Source: Ottelia alismoides (lineage: Eukaryota > Streptophyta > Magnoliopsida > Alismatales > Hydrocharitaceae). Taken from it: a stretch of DNA of 64,000 nucleotides. The stretch lies in contig JAZKJV010009324.1 in NCBI GenBank assembly GCA_037367405.1, forward strand, positions 186,001 through 250,000, given 5' to 3'. Numbering within the stretch: the first letter of the stretch is position 1; every line of letters starts with the position of its first letter. The notes under the pieces were generated by a model. That model worked only from the letters and a program-made list of their open reading frames with translations. It had not been told where the DNA came from and did not search any database. Positions 23,009 to 35,410 of this stretch are shown here, one piece after another. A program made the translations under genes and the position numbers.

Positions 23009-24358
23009 CTCGAAAACAAAAGGAAGTGATTCGGGGGAGCACGAAGGTCAAGTCAAGAGAGTGAAGAAAAAGGCGCAAATGCGCAGAGGAGATCTAGGAC
23101 ACACAAAAACAATCACAGACAAAAATGAAAATAATGCAAACCCTCAATTCACCTACTCAACTCGGTAGAGACCGTAAAATGCGATCTTTTAATCTTGTCT
23201 GTTTTAGAGTTAGGTGAGAAGTCAAAGAATTTCACACACACTTAGGGGGCTTGATGGGATTTGGGCACTAACCTTAGTGTGTGCGCGAGCAAGTAAAACG
23301 AAGACAATGAGGGGATTACTCGCCCAAATACAAGATTTTCTTTTTGGTGGATTTTAAGGCCAAGTAATATTAGCAGTCCCAATTTTATTGATTATCACTT
23401 TTTTTTGGATTTTTAATAAAAATGCACGATTCTATCGAGGGGTCAATTCCTTTAAGCACCTAGGTTGGCAAAATCAGAGGGAGAGGCGGAAAAGCAATGC
23501 AAGCGGCAAATAATGATGGATGCTAAAGCGTAAATGCTCACCTTGCCTCCAGCACTCTACATGCAAAGATGCTCAGCAGAATTGAAACCTATCTATATGC
23601 AAATGCAAAACCGATGAAATCGCCCTAAGTTTCAGAACTTGCTATTAGCGGGAAGCACCACAAGTCGATCACCGATCCTCAACCCAAGAGTCCGGTCTAG
23701 GCTCACCCCTCCTCTGCAACACACTTGAGTTTAGGAGAAAGCGCTTTACGGGGAGAGCTCGCGGCGCGGCGGATCGAAGATGATGAATCAACTGTTTAAA
23801 TTTGACTAAGTCCAAACGATACTATAGGAGCATACAAGGTATTAGGTGTTTGGCCTTAGTCTATCGCAAGCAATCCTAAAAGCTAAGGGCTCAATCACAT
23901 AAAAGAAATAAAATCAGAAAAAAAACAAAATAAAAGAATGCGAAGAAAACCGTAAAAAGCTGCGGTTAGCCCCCAGGTGAACAGACACCTGGAAGTTAGG
24001 CTCAAGAGTCCAAGTCTGATGTACCTGAATTATTACAATAATAGTGGTCTCTCTCTCACTTGAATTACAAAAAATAAATGCAATAAAATAAAAGCTCAGA
24101 ATGGTCTTCAAAATTCCCTCCAAGTACGCCTTAGTGCGAAGCCGAAGCCGCCTCACGTGGTTGCACGAGCGCTCCTAGAAAGGAGTGCCTCCCTCGATCT
24201 GCGTACCTCGCACAAAGCCAAACAAGAGGGTGGTCAGACAATTCAAATGATATATCAAAATAAAAGAGCAAAAATAAGCAAAAATAAGCAAAAATAAAAA
24301 CCACGAAATAAACAATAAATCACAAACACAAACAAGACCCGAACTAAGTGTTGTTGTT
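23009..24358 (-). mobile_element. Element B 5' leader (noncoding)
   Basis: This is the untranslated leader between the primer-binding site and the ATG at 23008. No supported frame was found. It holds the conserved fold at 23149-23217. Other blocks resemble the A and E leaders only loosely. Confidence 0.75.
23149..23217 (-). ncRNA. Conserved leader RNA fold, B copy
   Basis: On the minus strand the outer stem is TCACCTA (23217-23211) with TAGGTGA (23155-23149). The core GACAAGATTAA is at 23199-23189, and the inner hairpin CGGT/ACCG occupies 23174-23163 with a 4-base loop. The outer stem replaces the CCAA/TTGG of A, C and E with CCTA/TAGG, keeping the pairing. Confidence 0.7.
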
Positions 24359-24375
24359 CCCCGGCAACGGCGCCA
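24359..24375 (-). other. Primer-binding site (tRNA-Asp) of element B
   Basis: The minus strand reads TGGCGCCGTTGCCGGGG, an exact complement of the plant tRNA-Asp(GUC) 3' end, two bases inside the 5' LTR. Confidence 0.92.
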
Positions 24376-24377
24376 TT

Positions 24378-27300
24378 TGTTTAACCCTAAATTCGGTGAT
24401 CTTAAGTTCCACACAAGGCGGGAACTCAGTCGCTGAATCGACCACACGAAATTCGGATTAAAACAACAATTAACCCACGACAAATATATCAAGCAATGAA
24501 AGTAAATGTGCGGAGTTAAAATTTATTATAACTCTACAACAAGATGTGTATAGGTGCAAGTATTGTAGAGGTCGAACACAAGGGCCAGACAGGTAGAACG
24601 GGGTACTAAGGCACCAAAATGTATGTGAATGTGATCAAGTTGTCTACTTATGCTATTTTTTTGTGGGTTTTTAATTTTATATTTTTTTTATTTAATTTTT
24701 AATTTTATATTTTTGTATTTTGATTTTTAATTTACTGATTTTTATTTTCTTTTTATATTTTATATTTTTTTAATTTTCTTTTCCAATATTGGAATAGATA
24801 TACTATGTGATAAAAGGGAGAAAGAGATATTTATAAAAATAGGTACAAATGTTCAAAAATTAGTAAATATAGTCTTTTTGGTCTTTTTATGCTTTTTTAC
24901 TGTTTTTGTGATTTTTGGAAAATTTTAAGAATGTCTTTGGTATTTTTAAAGAGCAAAATGAAGAAAACAGTGAATAAAAGTTGCTGGCCAAAATTAAATT
25001 GAGGATGAAAAATAGTAAACAGTGTCAAAATTCCTCACATTAATTTTCCATAAAAGATAATAAAATAGAACAGGAACTGAGTTTATATTTTTAGGATTTT
25101 TCTAGGATTTTTTAGATTTTTAGGAAGGTTTTTGGGGTTTTGTGATTTTTTGGAGTTTTCTTTTATAATTTTTAATGATTTTTGGCTGGGAGTTAAAACA
25201 ACCTAAAAGACACAAAATATATTTTTTTTGGGATTTTTCTGGAGTGTTATTATATTTTTTAGGGATTTTCTAATGCAAACAGTGCTGAAAATGACTATTT
25301 TTATTTTTAATAAATATAAAAAAGCAATAATTATGAAAAATAAAAATATGAAGTTAAACTACACTACAACAGAAATTTAATGTGATTTTTGGAGATTTTT
25401 TTGATTTTATAGACTCATGCAAAAATTACTAGAAGCATAAGGAAAAGATACACAGCCAGGGGTATATGCGTAATTATCAGAAAATCCAAGGGCTTGTGCG
25501 CAATATTCCAAAAAATATAATAACTAAATAAACTTTTTGCTAGACGAATTAATCAATACCCAAATGCGCGAGGTTGATTTTGCAAAAACGTCAGGGCGCA
25601 CGTGACATGCATGCGCGCCTGGCAGGGTCTTCAAAGGAATTATACAAAATCTAGGGGGTTGTGTCGCAAATGTATCAAATATTTTACACAGCAGACAAAA
25701 GTTTTGATCTAAAACACTAAATCCAAAAACTGCTGGGGTTAGTTCGCAAATTACCCAGTCAATAGAGTGCATCCAACGGCTGCAGGGAGATTACTTATGC
25801 CACGTGGCGCCCTACGGCGCGCCGATACCTCTTCGGTTAATACGGCCAGGATTAGATCCTGACGGAGGATCCGACGGTGGCCTTTCCTCCAGATGCGGAC
25901 GGCTGCGATCAAAAGGGGAGGGGAGAGATGGACGGTGGCTGTAGCTCGCCCCCTCCCCCGCGTTTTGTTCTGCCCAGGCCCGCGCAGGCAGCGGCGGCGC
26001 GCGGGCGGCGACGTCCTCCCCCTCCGGCAAGCTTCAAGATCCTTCCTCCCAGATGGTTGGCGAGATATCCAGTACCTGCAAGATAAAGAGAGGCTCGAGA
26101 GCAGCGTCTCGGCCGAGTTGTTACTGGCGGTGGGTGCACGGAAGGAGGGGGAAATGGTGAAAAATTGAGCTCGCCGGAGCTTGCTCCGGCGAGGTGGTTG
26201 CGTGGTGATTAGATGGGTGCGAAACGAAATAAAAAGGTGGAAAAGGATGCTAAGGCTACCAGGAGTCAAAACATGCAAAAAAAAGGAAAAGAAAGGACCT
26301 CAAAGGGCCGTAGACCCGAGATGGGTACCTCGACGGCTTTTTGACCGGAGATGATGGAACTTGGCCAATGACCACGCCAAGACCCGCTCTAGATGGCTGG
26401 AGACCACGCTGTCACCATGGTCGATCTGGAGCACATCCTAAGGAGCCAAAACGAAGTCAAAAGGGGTTCAAAGTGAAATGGAAGAAAGGAATGCGGTTTT
26501 GAAACTTGGCCAAGGGACGAACTTCGAGGCACGATCACGGGTGCGCCGTTGATCCAATCCCCGAGATAATAGGTGGGCGTGGATGATCAGTCATAGGGCT
26601 ACATATCTCGTGAAGAGACCGACCTCAAACGGTGAAAGAATCGGCCTCCAAAAATCTGCGAAATCCAAGAAAAACTCTTGTTCTGACACAGCCCAGGTGT
26701 TGGGCAGAGAGTTGACCGAGGTCAACTCTCCTAGCCCCCTGGTTGGTCCATGTGGACCAACCAGGAAAAACCTGGAGAAAAAGATTTCTAAAATCAAATT
26801 AAAATAGCAAACGATTTTATTGATTTTTAATATAAAATAAAAAATGTTTATTATTTTATGAATTAATTTATGGTGATTTTTATTTATTTTTATGAGACGT
26901 ATCTTTACAAGTTTGCATTTATGCCCTTTATAGTATATATATCTATATATTTAAGTATTCTATTTTTATTTAGGTATTTTTAATATTATTATCTTTATTT
27001 ATGATTTTATAAAATTATAAAGTACTTTTATCTACACAAATATATTTTTATTTTATTTTTATGAAAAGTTTTGTATATTAAATAAAATATAAAGGTATAA
27101 TGTATAGGTATGGATATAGGTAGTGTACCTATGTATTCTATATATGTTCATTTTTATTTTTATTTTTCTTTGCATTTTTATTCTGATTTTAATACACATA
27201 ATTATTATAAGTAATATTTACAACATTATAAAAATATATAAATACAAAAATAATGAATAAATAATAAATTGAATATTTTAATATGTACAAGTATACAATG

Positions 27301-27914
27301 AGGGTCCAAAACTCAACTTTCAAACCGTAGCTCCGCCAAATGCGAAACCACCGCCACTAAATAGCTTATTTTCTTCTATATACAATTAAAGGTGAGTATG
27401 CTGCATTTGGAGTTTTCATTTATGAGATACGGGTCTGGGAAGTTGGGATTCTGGAATTTTATTCAGACCATAACTTTTTATCTGTACATTATTTTTCTGT
27501 GAAATCAATTTTGTATTTTTCTTTATTAATTTATCTACAACTTTCATGTACAAAGTTTCTTTATTTGATGCACAAAAAGTGGACCCAAAAATAGGTCCCA
27601 AAAAGAATCAATGGAAGATATAGGTATTTACACTGCATTTTGGCCCTTATCTCCCCCTACTTTATTCCTTGTCGACCTAGTCATCGAGATGCCTAGGTCT
27701 CGGGATTTCAGGTCATAAAATATTTACAATATTTTATTCTTTTTCTTTTCTTTTCTTTATTCTATAATTTTGGCTTTAAAAACCGTATTTTATACAATAT
27801 TTACATACATATACATGAATGCTAAAATGCATGAATTAAGCCTATTTACACGCATTTACTAGGGGTTTTAAGGCCAAAATGATAGAATAAAGATGATGAA
27901 ACGTGGATTCATCA
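24378..27914 (-). mobile_element. Element B 5' LTR (3537 bp)
   Basis: It is colinear with 14875-18419 throughout. The minus-strand start (27914) is TGATGAATCC with a nearby TTCATCA forming a terminal hairpin. The G-box palindrome here (26738-26765) is mutated to CATGTG. It should contain the promoter of element B, upstream of the GC-rich island at about 25780-26560. Confidence 0.9.
26738..26765. promoter_or_regulatory. G-box palindrome with one CpG change (B, 5' LTR)
   Basis: Fourteen-base arms pair except at the centre, where CACGTG has become CATGTG. It is the counterpart of 17244-17267. Confidence 0.55.
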
Positions 27915-29835
27915 ACAGCACACTCAGCACTCGAGGCAGCAGCAGCCATACAATCGTCAGAACCAACCTCAGCAACATCGTCAGCAATATCAAGCTCCAA
28001 ATCAAGCATCTCAATCATCCAACCCTCCAGAAGAATCGGTGGATATACAGAGACAAATGCTGAAGGAAATTCGCAGCTTTCTAAATGAGTTGTGCGATCT
28101 ATGGGTAGATGTTAATCGTTTATCCCGTTGGAAGGATGAACAGACAGCCCCAACCACAACCATTCCCGCCCAAGTTCAAGCTAACCCAAATAGCTTGAAT
28201 AGGTCTCAATCATCTCAACACAATGGCCAGGTATACTATTCAGATTTCCCCACATCTGAGCATGAGATCCTTTCATTTGACAATATCAATGCCATGTCAC
28301 TCAAGAGCGAAAGGATTGTGGTCGTACCTGACCTGGCAAGGGAATCAGACCATCAAGACTCGAAAGATCAACCAGAGGATGCTTCTGAGGATGAAGAAGA
28401 AGGATGCATGAAGAGTTCATCACGAGATAAAGGAAAGGCATCTATGGAGACCGCAGAGGACCTTGAACCTCTAGTTGCGGCAAAAATACCTTTGGCACCA
28501 TTTCAGCAACATAATTATTATGATTGTAATAAGAACTCCAAATCTAATAAAAATGCTCTTATTTATGATTCTGGCTCTCTTTCTCCTGTCTCAAATGCTT
28601 CCGTTCCTTGCCCCCATGCTCTTAAGAAAGGAAAACAAAAGAAAAACATTCAAAATGATCCAGTGATGGAAAAGTTCTGCCAACAAAATATCACAGTCAA
28701 AGTACCCTTTTATCAGTATGTGGCCAGTAATCCAGCATTTCAGAAATACTTGAAAATGAAATGTACTCCCACCAGGACTCGTACAAAGAAATTAAATCAC
28801 TTTGTGGAGACTCATGTCCTGACAGTGGCCACTACCAAATACGTCAGAAATCAACATTTACCAAGGAAAAAAAGGGAACTGGGTGCTCATTATGTGGAAA
28901 GTCGCATTGGCGGCATTGCGTTCGCATGCACACTTCTCGACAGTGGTTCTTCCATCAATCTTCTTCCCTTAGCCTTATATTACAAATTGGAGTTAGGTCC
29001 TCTCCAGAAATCATTATCTTTACTCCAATTCGCTGACAAATCCACTAAAAGACCTAAGGGAGAAGTGAAAAATGTTATCATTATGGTCGAGGGTGCGGAA
29101 TACAAAGTGGACTTCACTGTCCTTGACATGGAGACCTAGAACCATTGGAAGGAATCGCAAATCATTCTTGGAAGACCATTCTTAAGAACCGCCAAGGCTA
29201 TATTCAATTACGGCACCGAAATGATGAAATTCCGCTCCCTAGATGGAGAAGTGGATTTGGAGATGAAACAAACAAAGTGGCAAAGACCAGATTCTGAATC
29301 CACCACTGAAGATGTCGAAACATCCGAGTGTAATCTCATTAGCACTACTGGATCGTGGGACCAACTGCCAGACCTTCATATTGCTAACACCACAGGAGAA
29401 AAAGAAACAGTGCGCCAGTCAGTATGTGAGATATTGTCAGACAAATCTAAACACCCGAATGTTTATAATCTTGATGACATAGAAATCCTTTCGGATTTGT
29501 CAATCCCATCTTCATCGGGAAAATCAAGAAAATTTGATGACGAGTCAGACGCGGCTTTGGCCGAATTACCGCACTACTTTTGTGATCCGACTCACATTCC
29601 TACAGGATTAGTGGCTAGCATATTACAGAATTATTCACCGCCAACCAGCACAAATCCAGATTTAAAAGACATTCAGCCAGACTTGATTGATGATTTAGAT
29701 TTACCAGAACTGAAACCTCTCCCTCCCACACTGAAATATGCATTTCTTAATGTACCCAAAGATAAATTCCCTGTGATCATTAGCTCTTCATTAACCATGG
29801 ACCAAGAATCTAGACTACTAGAAGTCCTCGAGTAA
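27915..29835 (+). pseudogene. Element A gag C-terminus and protease, decayed
   Basis: It continues A's gag frame after the B insertion. It opens with a glutamine-rich stretch, then a linker, then the retropepsin domain (about 28800-29220) with active-site LLDSGSS, FADKSTKR and IILGRPFL blocks. The protease would process the gag-pol polyprotein. A stop at 29137 interrupts the protease C-terminus, but the same frame continues (from about 29140) through an acidic linker to 29833. The MKQTKWQRPDSES block after the protease is shared with element D. Confidence 0.82.
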
Positions 29836-31250
29836 AATTGAAAAGCCATCGGTTGGACTGTGTCGGATCTCGTAGGAATCAACCATGCTCTTTGCTCGCA
29901 CCAAATTTATGTTGAGGATAACGCAAGGCCTTCCCGTGAATTTCGGAGAAGATTAAACCCCAATCTTCGGGAAGTAGTTAATAAAGAAATAGAGAAATGA
30001 TGCAAAGCAGGTTTTATATACCCCATCTCTGACTCCAAATGGGTGGCCCCCCTTCATGTTGTCCCGAAGAAGTCGGGAATCCAGATGGTCACCAATGAGG
30101 AGGGGGTAGAGATCGCGACCTGAGTTCCCACATCGTGGCGCGTCTGTGTCGATTACAGGTGCCTAAATGCTGTGACCAAGAAAGATTACTTTCCATTGCC
30201 ATTTATTGATCAAATCTTGGAGAGACTTGCAGGGAAAGCATTCTTCTGTTTTCTTGATGGGTACTCTGGCCACAATCAAGTAGCTATCGCTCATGAGGAT
30301 CAGGAAAAGACCACATTTACATGTCCCTTCGGTACCTATGCATTCAAGCGCATGCCATTCGGGCTTTGTAATGCCCCAGGCACATTTCAGCAGTGCATGA
30401 TTGCCGTATTTGCCGAAATGGTGGGTGATTTCCTGGAAATCTTCATGGATGACTTCTCGGTTCAAGTTGATTCATTTGATACATGTTTAGTGCACTTGGA
30501 TCGAGTCCTCAAGAGATGCAGGGAGGTTAATTTGGTACTCTCCTGGGAGAAGAGTCACTTTATGGTGACTGAGGGTATCGTGTTGGGGCATGTCATCTCT
30601 AAAAAGGGAATGGAGGTCGACCCTGCCAAGGTGGATGTGATCAAGAAACTTGGGCCACCAACAAACCTCAAGTCAGTGAGGTCTTTTCTAGGTCATGTTG
30701 GATTTTATCGAAGGTTTATCCCTGATTTTTCAAAGATCGCCCACCCACTGACTGAGCTCTTAGGAAAAGACATTGAGTTCAGTGTAAATCACAAGTGTCT
30801 AGATGCCTTCGAGCTCTTGAAAAAGAAAATATGTGAATCGTGATATTACAAGCTCTTGATTGGTCTCCTCCCTTTGAGATCATGACTGATGCATCATATT
30901 TTATTGTCGGGGCTATGCTTGGACAAAGACGAGATGGAATTCCTTATACGATTCACTACGCGAGCAAAGTATTGGATCCTGCACAGAGAAATTATATGGT
31001 AACTGAAAAGGAAATGCTCGCAGTTGTTTGGGCCCTTGAAAAATTCAGATCATACATATTGGGCTCCAAGGTGACAATTTTCACTGATCATACGGCAATA
31101 AGATATCTTATGGATAAGAAAGATGCCAAAGCATGGCTTTTGAGATTGAGCTTGTTAATTCAGGAATTCAATTTGGAAATCAAAGATAAACTTGGAATAA
31201 AGAATGTTGTTGCTGATCACCTTTCCCGAATTGAGCAAAATTATTATCCT
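29836..31250 (+). pseudogene. pol: Element A reverse transcriptase and RNase H, decayed
   Basis: The RT copies element RNA to DNA and RNase H removes the RNA strand. RT palm blocks are VCVDYRCLNAVTKKD (about 30145), FLDGYSG carrying the first catalytic Asp (about 30250), [20 protein letters not shown] (about 30326) and FMDDFSV (about 30445). RNase H follows with TDAS (about 30885), TEKEML, FTDH and VADHLSR. There are stops before and within (29833, 29998, 30121) and a one-base loss near 30840 that separates RT from RNase H. The blocks match Athila-type gypsy pol. Confidence 0.85.
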
Positions 31251-32689
31251 GACACTGGACCTATTAAGGAAACTTTTCCAGACGAATCTGTTTGCATTAT
31301 TGATTCAACCCCATGGTATTCCAACATCGTGAACTATCTTGTCTCCAAGAAAGTTCCCTTTGGTTGGATCAAGAGAATGATTGATCGATTGAAATCGGAT
31401 TCAAGAAAATACCATTGGGACGATCCTTTCCATTTATATGAAGGTACGGATTGTGTCTGGCAAAGATGTATTCCTCAGGAGAAACACCAGAGTGTCCTCA
31501 CACATTGTCATACTCTCGAGGCTGGAGGACACCATTCGGGAAAGAGAACCGCGCACAAGGTACTCCAATGTGGATTTTACTGGCAGACCCTATTTCGGGA
31601 TGCTAATGAATTTGTATAGTCTTGCCCAATTTGCCGAAAGATGGGAGGGATTGTTGGTTATAGAGATGAAATGCCCATGTAACCAATGATCTTCTGTGAT
31701 ATTTTTGATGCATGAGGGATTGATTTTATGGGTCCATTTCCCAATAGCAATGGATTTGAGTACATCCTGTTAGCGATTGATTATTTATCTAGATGGGTAG
31801 AGGCTATTCCAATCCGAACCGCAGATAGCAAAACCGTCTGTAAGTTTATTAAGGATAATATCATTGCAAGGTTCGGGATACCAAAAGGTTTGATTTCTGA
31901 TGGAGGAAGCCACTTCGTGAATAGGGAAATGAGATCTTTGGCTAAAGAGTATAAATTTGAGCATAGAATAGTCAACCCATATCATCCACAATCTAATGGC
32001 ATAGCAGAGGTTTCTAATAGAGAGGTGAAGGGTATTCTTCAGAAGTTGGTTCGTCCAGATAGGAAGAATTGGTGGAAACTGTTGGAGCAGGTTCTGTGGG
32101 CCTATAGGACAACCTATAAGACTCCACTCTGTACTTCACCCTTTAGGATGATCTATGGCAAGCCATGCCATCTACCTGCAGAATTGATTCACAAATCAGA
32201 ATGGGTGATCAAAAAGTTGAATTGGAGTTGTCACCTTGGGAAATTATGTCGAGACTTAAATCTTAATGAGCTAATTGAAATCCGAAATCGGGCATATGAC
32301 AACAGTGTGATTTATAAGGACAAGGTCAAGAGATGGCATGATAGACACATTAGAGATAAAACCTTCGTCCCTGGGCAGAAAGTGAGGTTGTTTAATGCTC
32401 GTTGAAGATTTTTCATGGGAAACTGAAATCAAAATGGATGGGTCCCTACATTGTCATCGTTGCGCATACCAATGGAAGTGTGGATATTGCCGAACTCAAA
32501 GATGATGCACAACCTTTCTCAGTGAATGGACAATTATTAAAGCCATATATAGAACCATCCAAAGAGCATACAATGCAAGTTGAGGTCATCTACTTCACGC
32601 AGAGCGAGGACATTGAAGATTTATCTGATCAGTCCCACCCTCCCTCCCAACCACATCGATCCCCTTGTACAGCTTCTTCCTCTACTTAG
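31251..32689 (+). pseudogene. pol: Element A integrase, decayed
   Basis: Integrase inserts the cDNA into host DNA. It has an HHCC zinc region ([14 protein letters not shown] ... CPIC at about 31505-31635), then the core with DFMGPFP (about 31725), a second Asp in SDGGSHF (about 31899) and Glu in [10 protein letters not shown] (about 32006), consistent with D,D-35-E. Stops at 31617, 31680 and 31713 and a one-base loss at about 32402 break it. The frame ends at 32687. No chromodomain or envelope-like frame follows. Confidence 0.85.
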
Positions 32690-33031
32690 GCCAAGGCCTA
32701 AGTATAGGGGGGACCGATGCCATCTGTACATACCATTTCCCTGCCATCACACTCTATCTCCCGATCGTTCCATTTCCACCCTCCTCTTATACTTAGGTTG
32801 ACCAGAGCCTAAGTATAGGGGGAACCGACACCCGCCTGTACATACTCTCCTCATTTACATATCCCGATCACCTCTTTCTACGCCCTTCTTCTATACTTAG
32901 ACTATTCACAGTCTAAGAATAGGGGGCGGACCATTGTATATCACAATTTTACTCTCTTACGCTTAGCCCGAGCTATGTCTTCTTTACGCTTCTTGTGCTC
33001 TGAGGACACAACACTCGCTAAGTATAGGGGG
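32682..33031 (+). repeat. PPT-like stem-loop array of element A (4 copies)
   Basis: Units lie at 32682-32712, 32788-32822, 32891-32927 and 32953-33031. Unit 2 pairs TATACTTAGG with CCTAAGTATA; unit 3 pairs ctatacttagact with agtctaagaatag. All end in AAGTATAGGGGG or a close variant. The last unit has a long loop and repeats the GAGGACA...GCTAAGTATAGGGG context. The array overlaps the end of the pol frame. Confidence 0.82.
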
Positions 33032-34361
33032 GTCTGTATATATATTGTGTATATACTTTAGCCATACCTCGTACTTTTGCATAAGTCTATATGTATTTAT
33101 GGGGTGGTTAATTAAAAAAACAAAAAAGAAAAAAAAAAGAAAAAAACAAACAAAAGAAAAGAAAAAGAGATTTGCTACTAACACTGACTGTGCCCAAAAT
33201 CTTTGGCTTCCTATTCATTTTTTCATAAAAAATCCCTTGCATAAAAAAACTATTTTTCAAAAGAAAAAAATGTATGTCTGCATTCCACACACCTGCACTT
33301 CATCCAGCATCGCATTCATTTGCATCCGTGAAAAGTCATCGGCTTCTGAACCGAGTTATGAGCCGAAACCGAGAGTGATCTGGACTTGACCTTAATCCAC
33401 CTAATTTTCAGAGAAACTTCACTGAGAATTAGGATTTTAGAAACTTCAGGTCATTGACTTAATTCTTTGAGTTCCAAATGACAATGTGCAGAGTTTGACT
33501 CTTAGTTCTAATCTGGTCTCTTCATCATTCTGGGTACAACTCTGGAATAAGGAATTAATTTGTACTCTCGCACTATGCACTTAGCTCAACTCAGACGGGA
33601 TGTTGGAAGACTGTGTGAGTTTCTTTTCTGGTAGCGTGGAAATCTAAAGACCGGAGTACGAGTTGAAATAAAGCTTCGGAAAAGGGATGGACGGCTGGGC
33701 ACAATTTTTTCTAAGACCCCAAAAAATGTACGGAACAAAAAGATTCTATATCCGTAGGGGCACAACAAGATCCGAGAAGAACCACCAAAAATTCCAAATA
33801 CAAAGAAGCATTCTACCAAATAAACATCTGACGAAAAAGGTCCAAGCTTCAAGAAAACCTGCAGATCTTGGTGGAGACTCGGCCACACTGGCCAGCTTCA
33901 CAAGGAGAGGTGACTACACTGGCCACCTTCCAGTTCTTTTCCCCTTCTTCTATCTTCTTCCCCAATTCGATTGTGAACACAGCGCGACAGACCTTAGAAG
34001 GAAAGACCTGACTCCCCGAGGACGAGTTACTGGAGAGGAGGTTTGCGCGGTAGTCCGACATTCTGGGTGGGAAGAGCTAAAACCTTTCACACACATGAGT
34101 CGGTTGTTCAATGTTCATAGGGTATACTTTGGGAATATGATTGATCTAAGATGACTTCTGAGACGAAACTGTATCAATGATATGTAGAACTTGAGGGTTG
34201 TTGATTTTAAAATTCTAAGTCTCACAGAAGTTCTGACACACAAATAATCCAAAGGTTCAGTTTAGGTTCACTTTCACCTTCAGCTCATGGTCTTGTTATG
34301 GAACCCAGTCTCATTTCACCTCATGGCATTTCTCTTTGATGCTCAGGGACGAGCTTGGTTT
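33032..34361 (+). mobile_element. Element A 3' untranslated region
   Basis: This noncoding stretch is shared almost block for block with element C (45367-46704), including a poly-A-rich run at about 33110-33170 and the block CCTTAATCCACCTAATTTTC. No supported gene. Confidence 0.78.
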
Positions 34362-34374
34362 AAGTATAGGGTGA
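34362..34374 (+). other. Polypurine tract of element A
   Basis: AAGTATAGGGTGA, preceded by GGGACGAGC and TTGGTTT, abuts the LTR start TGATGAATC at 34375. Confidence 0.78.
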
Positions 34375-35410
34375 TGATGAATCTCGGATTCATCACTCTA
34401 AATCTCATTTATTAAGCTCAAATCCCTCAAAATCAACAGTATGTAGGTATCTATTCTGCATAATTAGCATTCATGCATGTTTTCATAAGAATTGCATTTT
34501 ATCCATCATTTTTGCACAAAATAAGAAGCAAAAAATCCAAGCCAAAATGACCTGTAAATAGCCTAACTTCCCGGATTTTTAACTCATTCATGCTAAGTCC
34601 AAATGATACAAAAATACCTCCACTGTGTACATATCACTAACAAGAATAAATGAAAAATACAAAAAAATCACTAACCCAAATAAGTGGACCAAAAACCCAA
34701 ACCCTAATTTCAGGATTTCCGAACTAAAAACCTCATATCTTCATCACCCAGTGTCTATTTTGATCCTACTCACTTTTGAACTAATGTACATTCAACTACC
34801 TTCAAAACAAGGCCAAGTTCAAGTGAATCGGAGCTCATATGTGAAAATTGGGTTTTGGGCCTCTTTTATACATTTTGTATTTTAACAAATTTTGACCTAT
34901 TATTTTATGTACATAATTAACCTATTTTAGTTCTTTTCTTTTTGATTTGTCTTCTTTGATAAAAGTTTTATTAAAATATGCAAAAATACAAATCCAAATT
35001 GAGCTTAAAGAAACAAATTAGGTCCGAGTCTTCATTAACCACTTGTAAAAAAATTAGTCTTTTTCTTATTTTATTTTATTTCTTATTTTTCTTAATTAAT
35101 AAAAATACAAAAAAATTAGATTAATATGTAATTATTTATCTTTGATTTTATCATATTTTTTTCATATTTTTATCTTATTTTAAAAAAAAGACATAAAAAT
35201 TACAAAACCCAGAAATCAAGGTATTCTATGTACATGGGATACCCCAAAAATATCACTTTATGCAAATGATCGATTTTGGTTTTGATGTCTTCATTAAAGT
35301 TGTAGATCTCATCGAGACGAGCAATTTTTGTGAAGAAACTCTTTCGATCTGAGGCCATATACTATTTCTTTTACATTTTACAAGGTATTTTAATTCGGAA
35401 TTTTCTGGTA

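Larger units (their letters stand above)
14875..27914 (-). mobile_element. Element B: 13-kb non-autonomous LTR retrotransposon, near intact
   Basis: Plus-strand ends are TGTTTAACCC at 14875 and GATTCATCA at 27914. Flanks ACAGT (14870-14874) and ACAGC (27915-27919) fit a 5-bp target duplication with one later change. The 3' LTR is on the left and the 5' LTR on the right; about 5 differences in the first ~245 aligned bases mean a young insertion. The internal region has a tRNA-Asp primer site, a leader fold, one intact 644-codon protease-containing frame, a stem-loop array and a polypurine tract. I find no capsid domain, reverse transcriptase or integrase, so mobility must have depended on another element's enzymes. 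Confidence 0.9.

Noticed and set aside
24359..24375. Possible tRNA-Asp gene fragment
   Set aside because: Only the 17-base complement of the tRNA 3' end is present, exactly at the LTR edge; it is a primer-binding site.
32682..33031. Stem-loops followed by G-runs as transcription terminators
   Set aside because: This is a plant Pol II context, the loops end in polypurine rather than U-runs, and the motif equals the polypurine tract of the same element.
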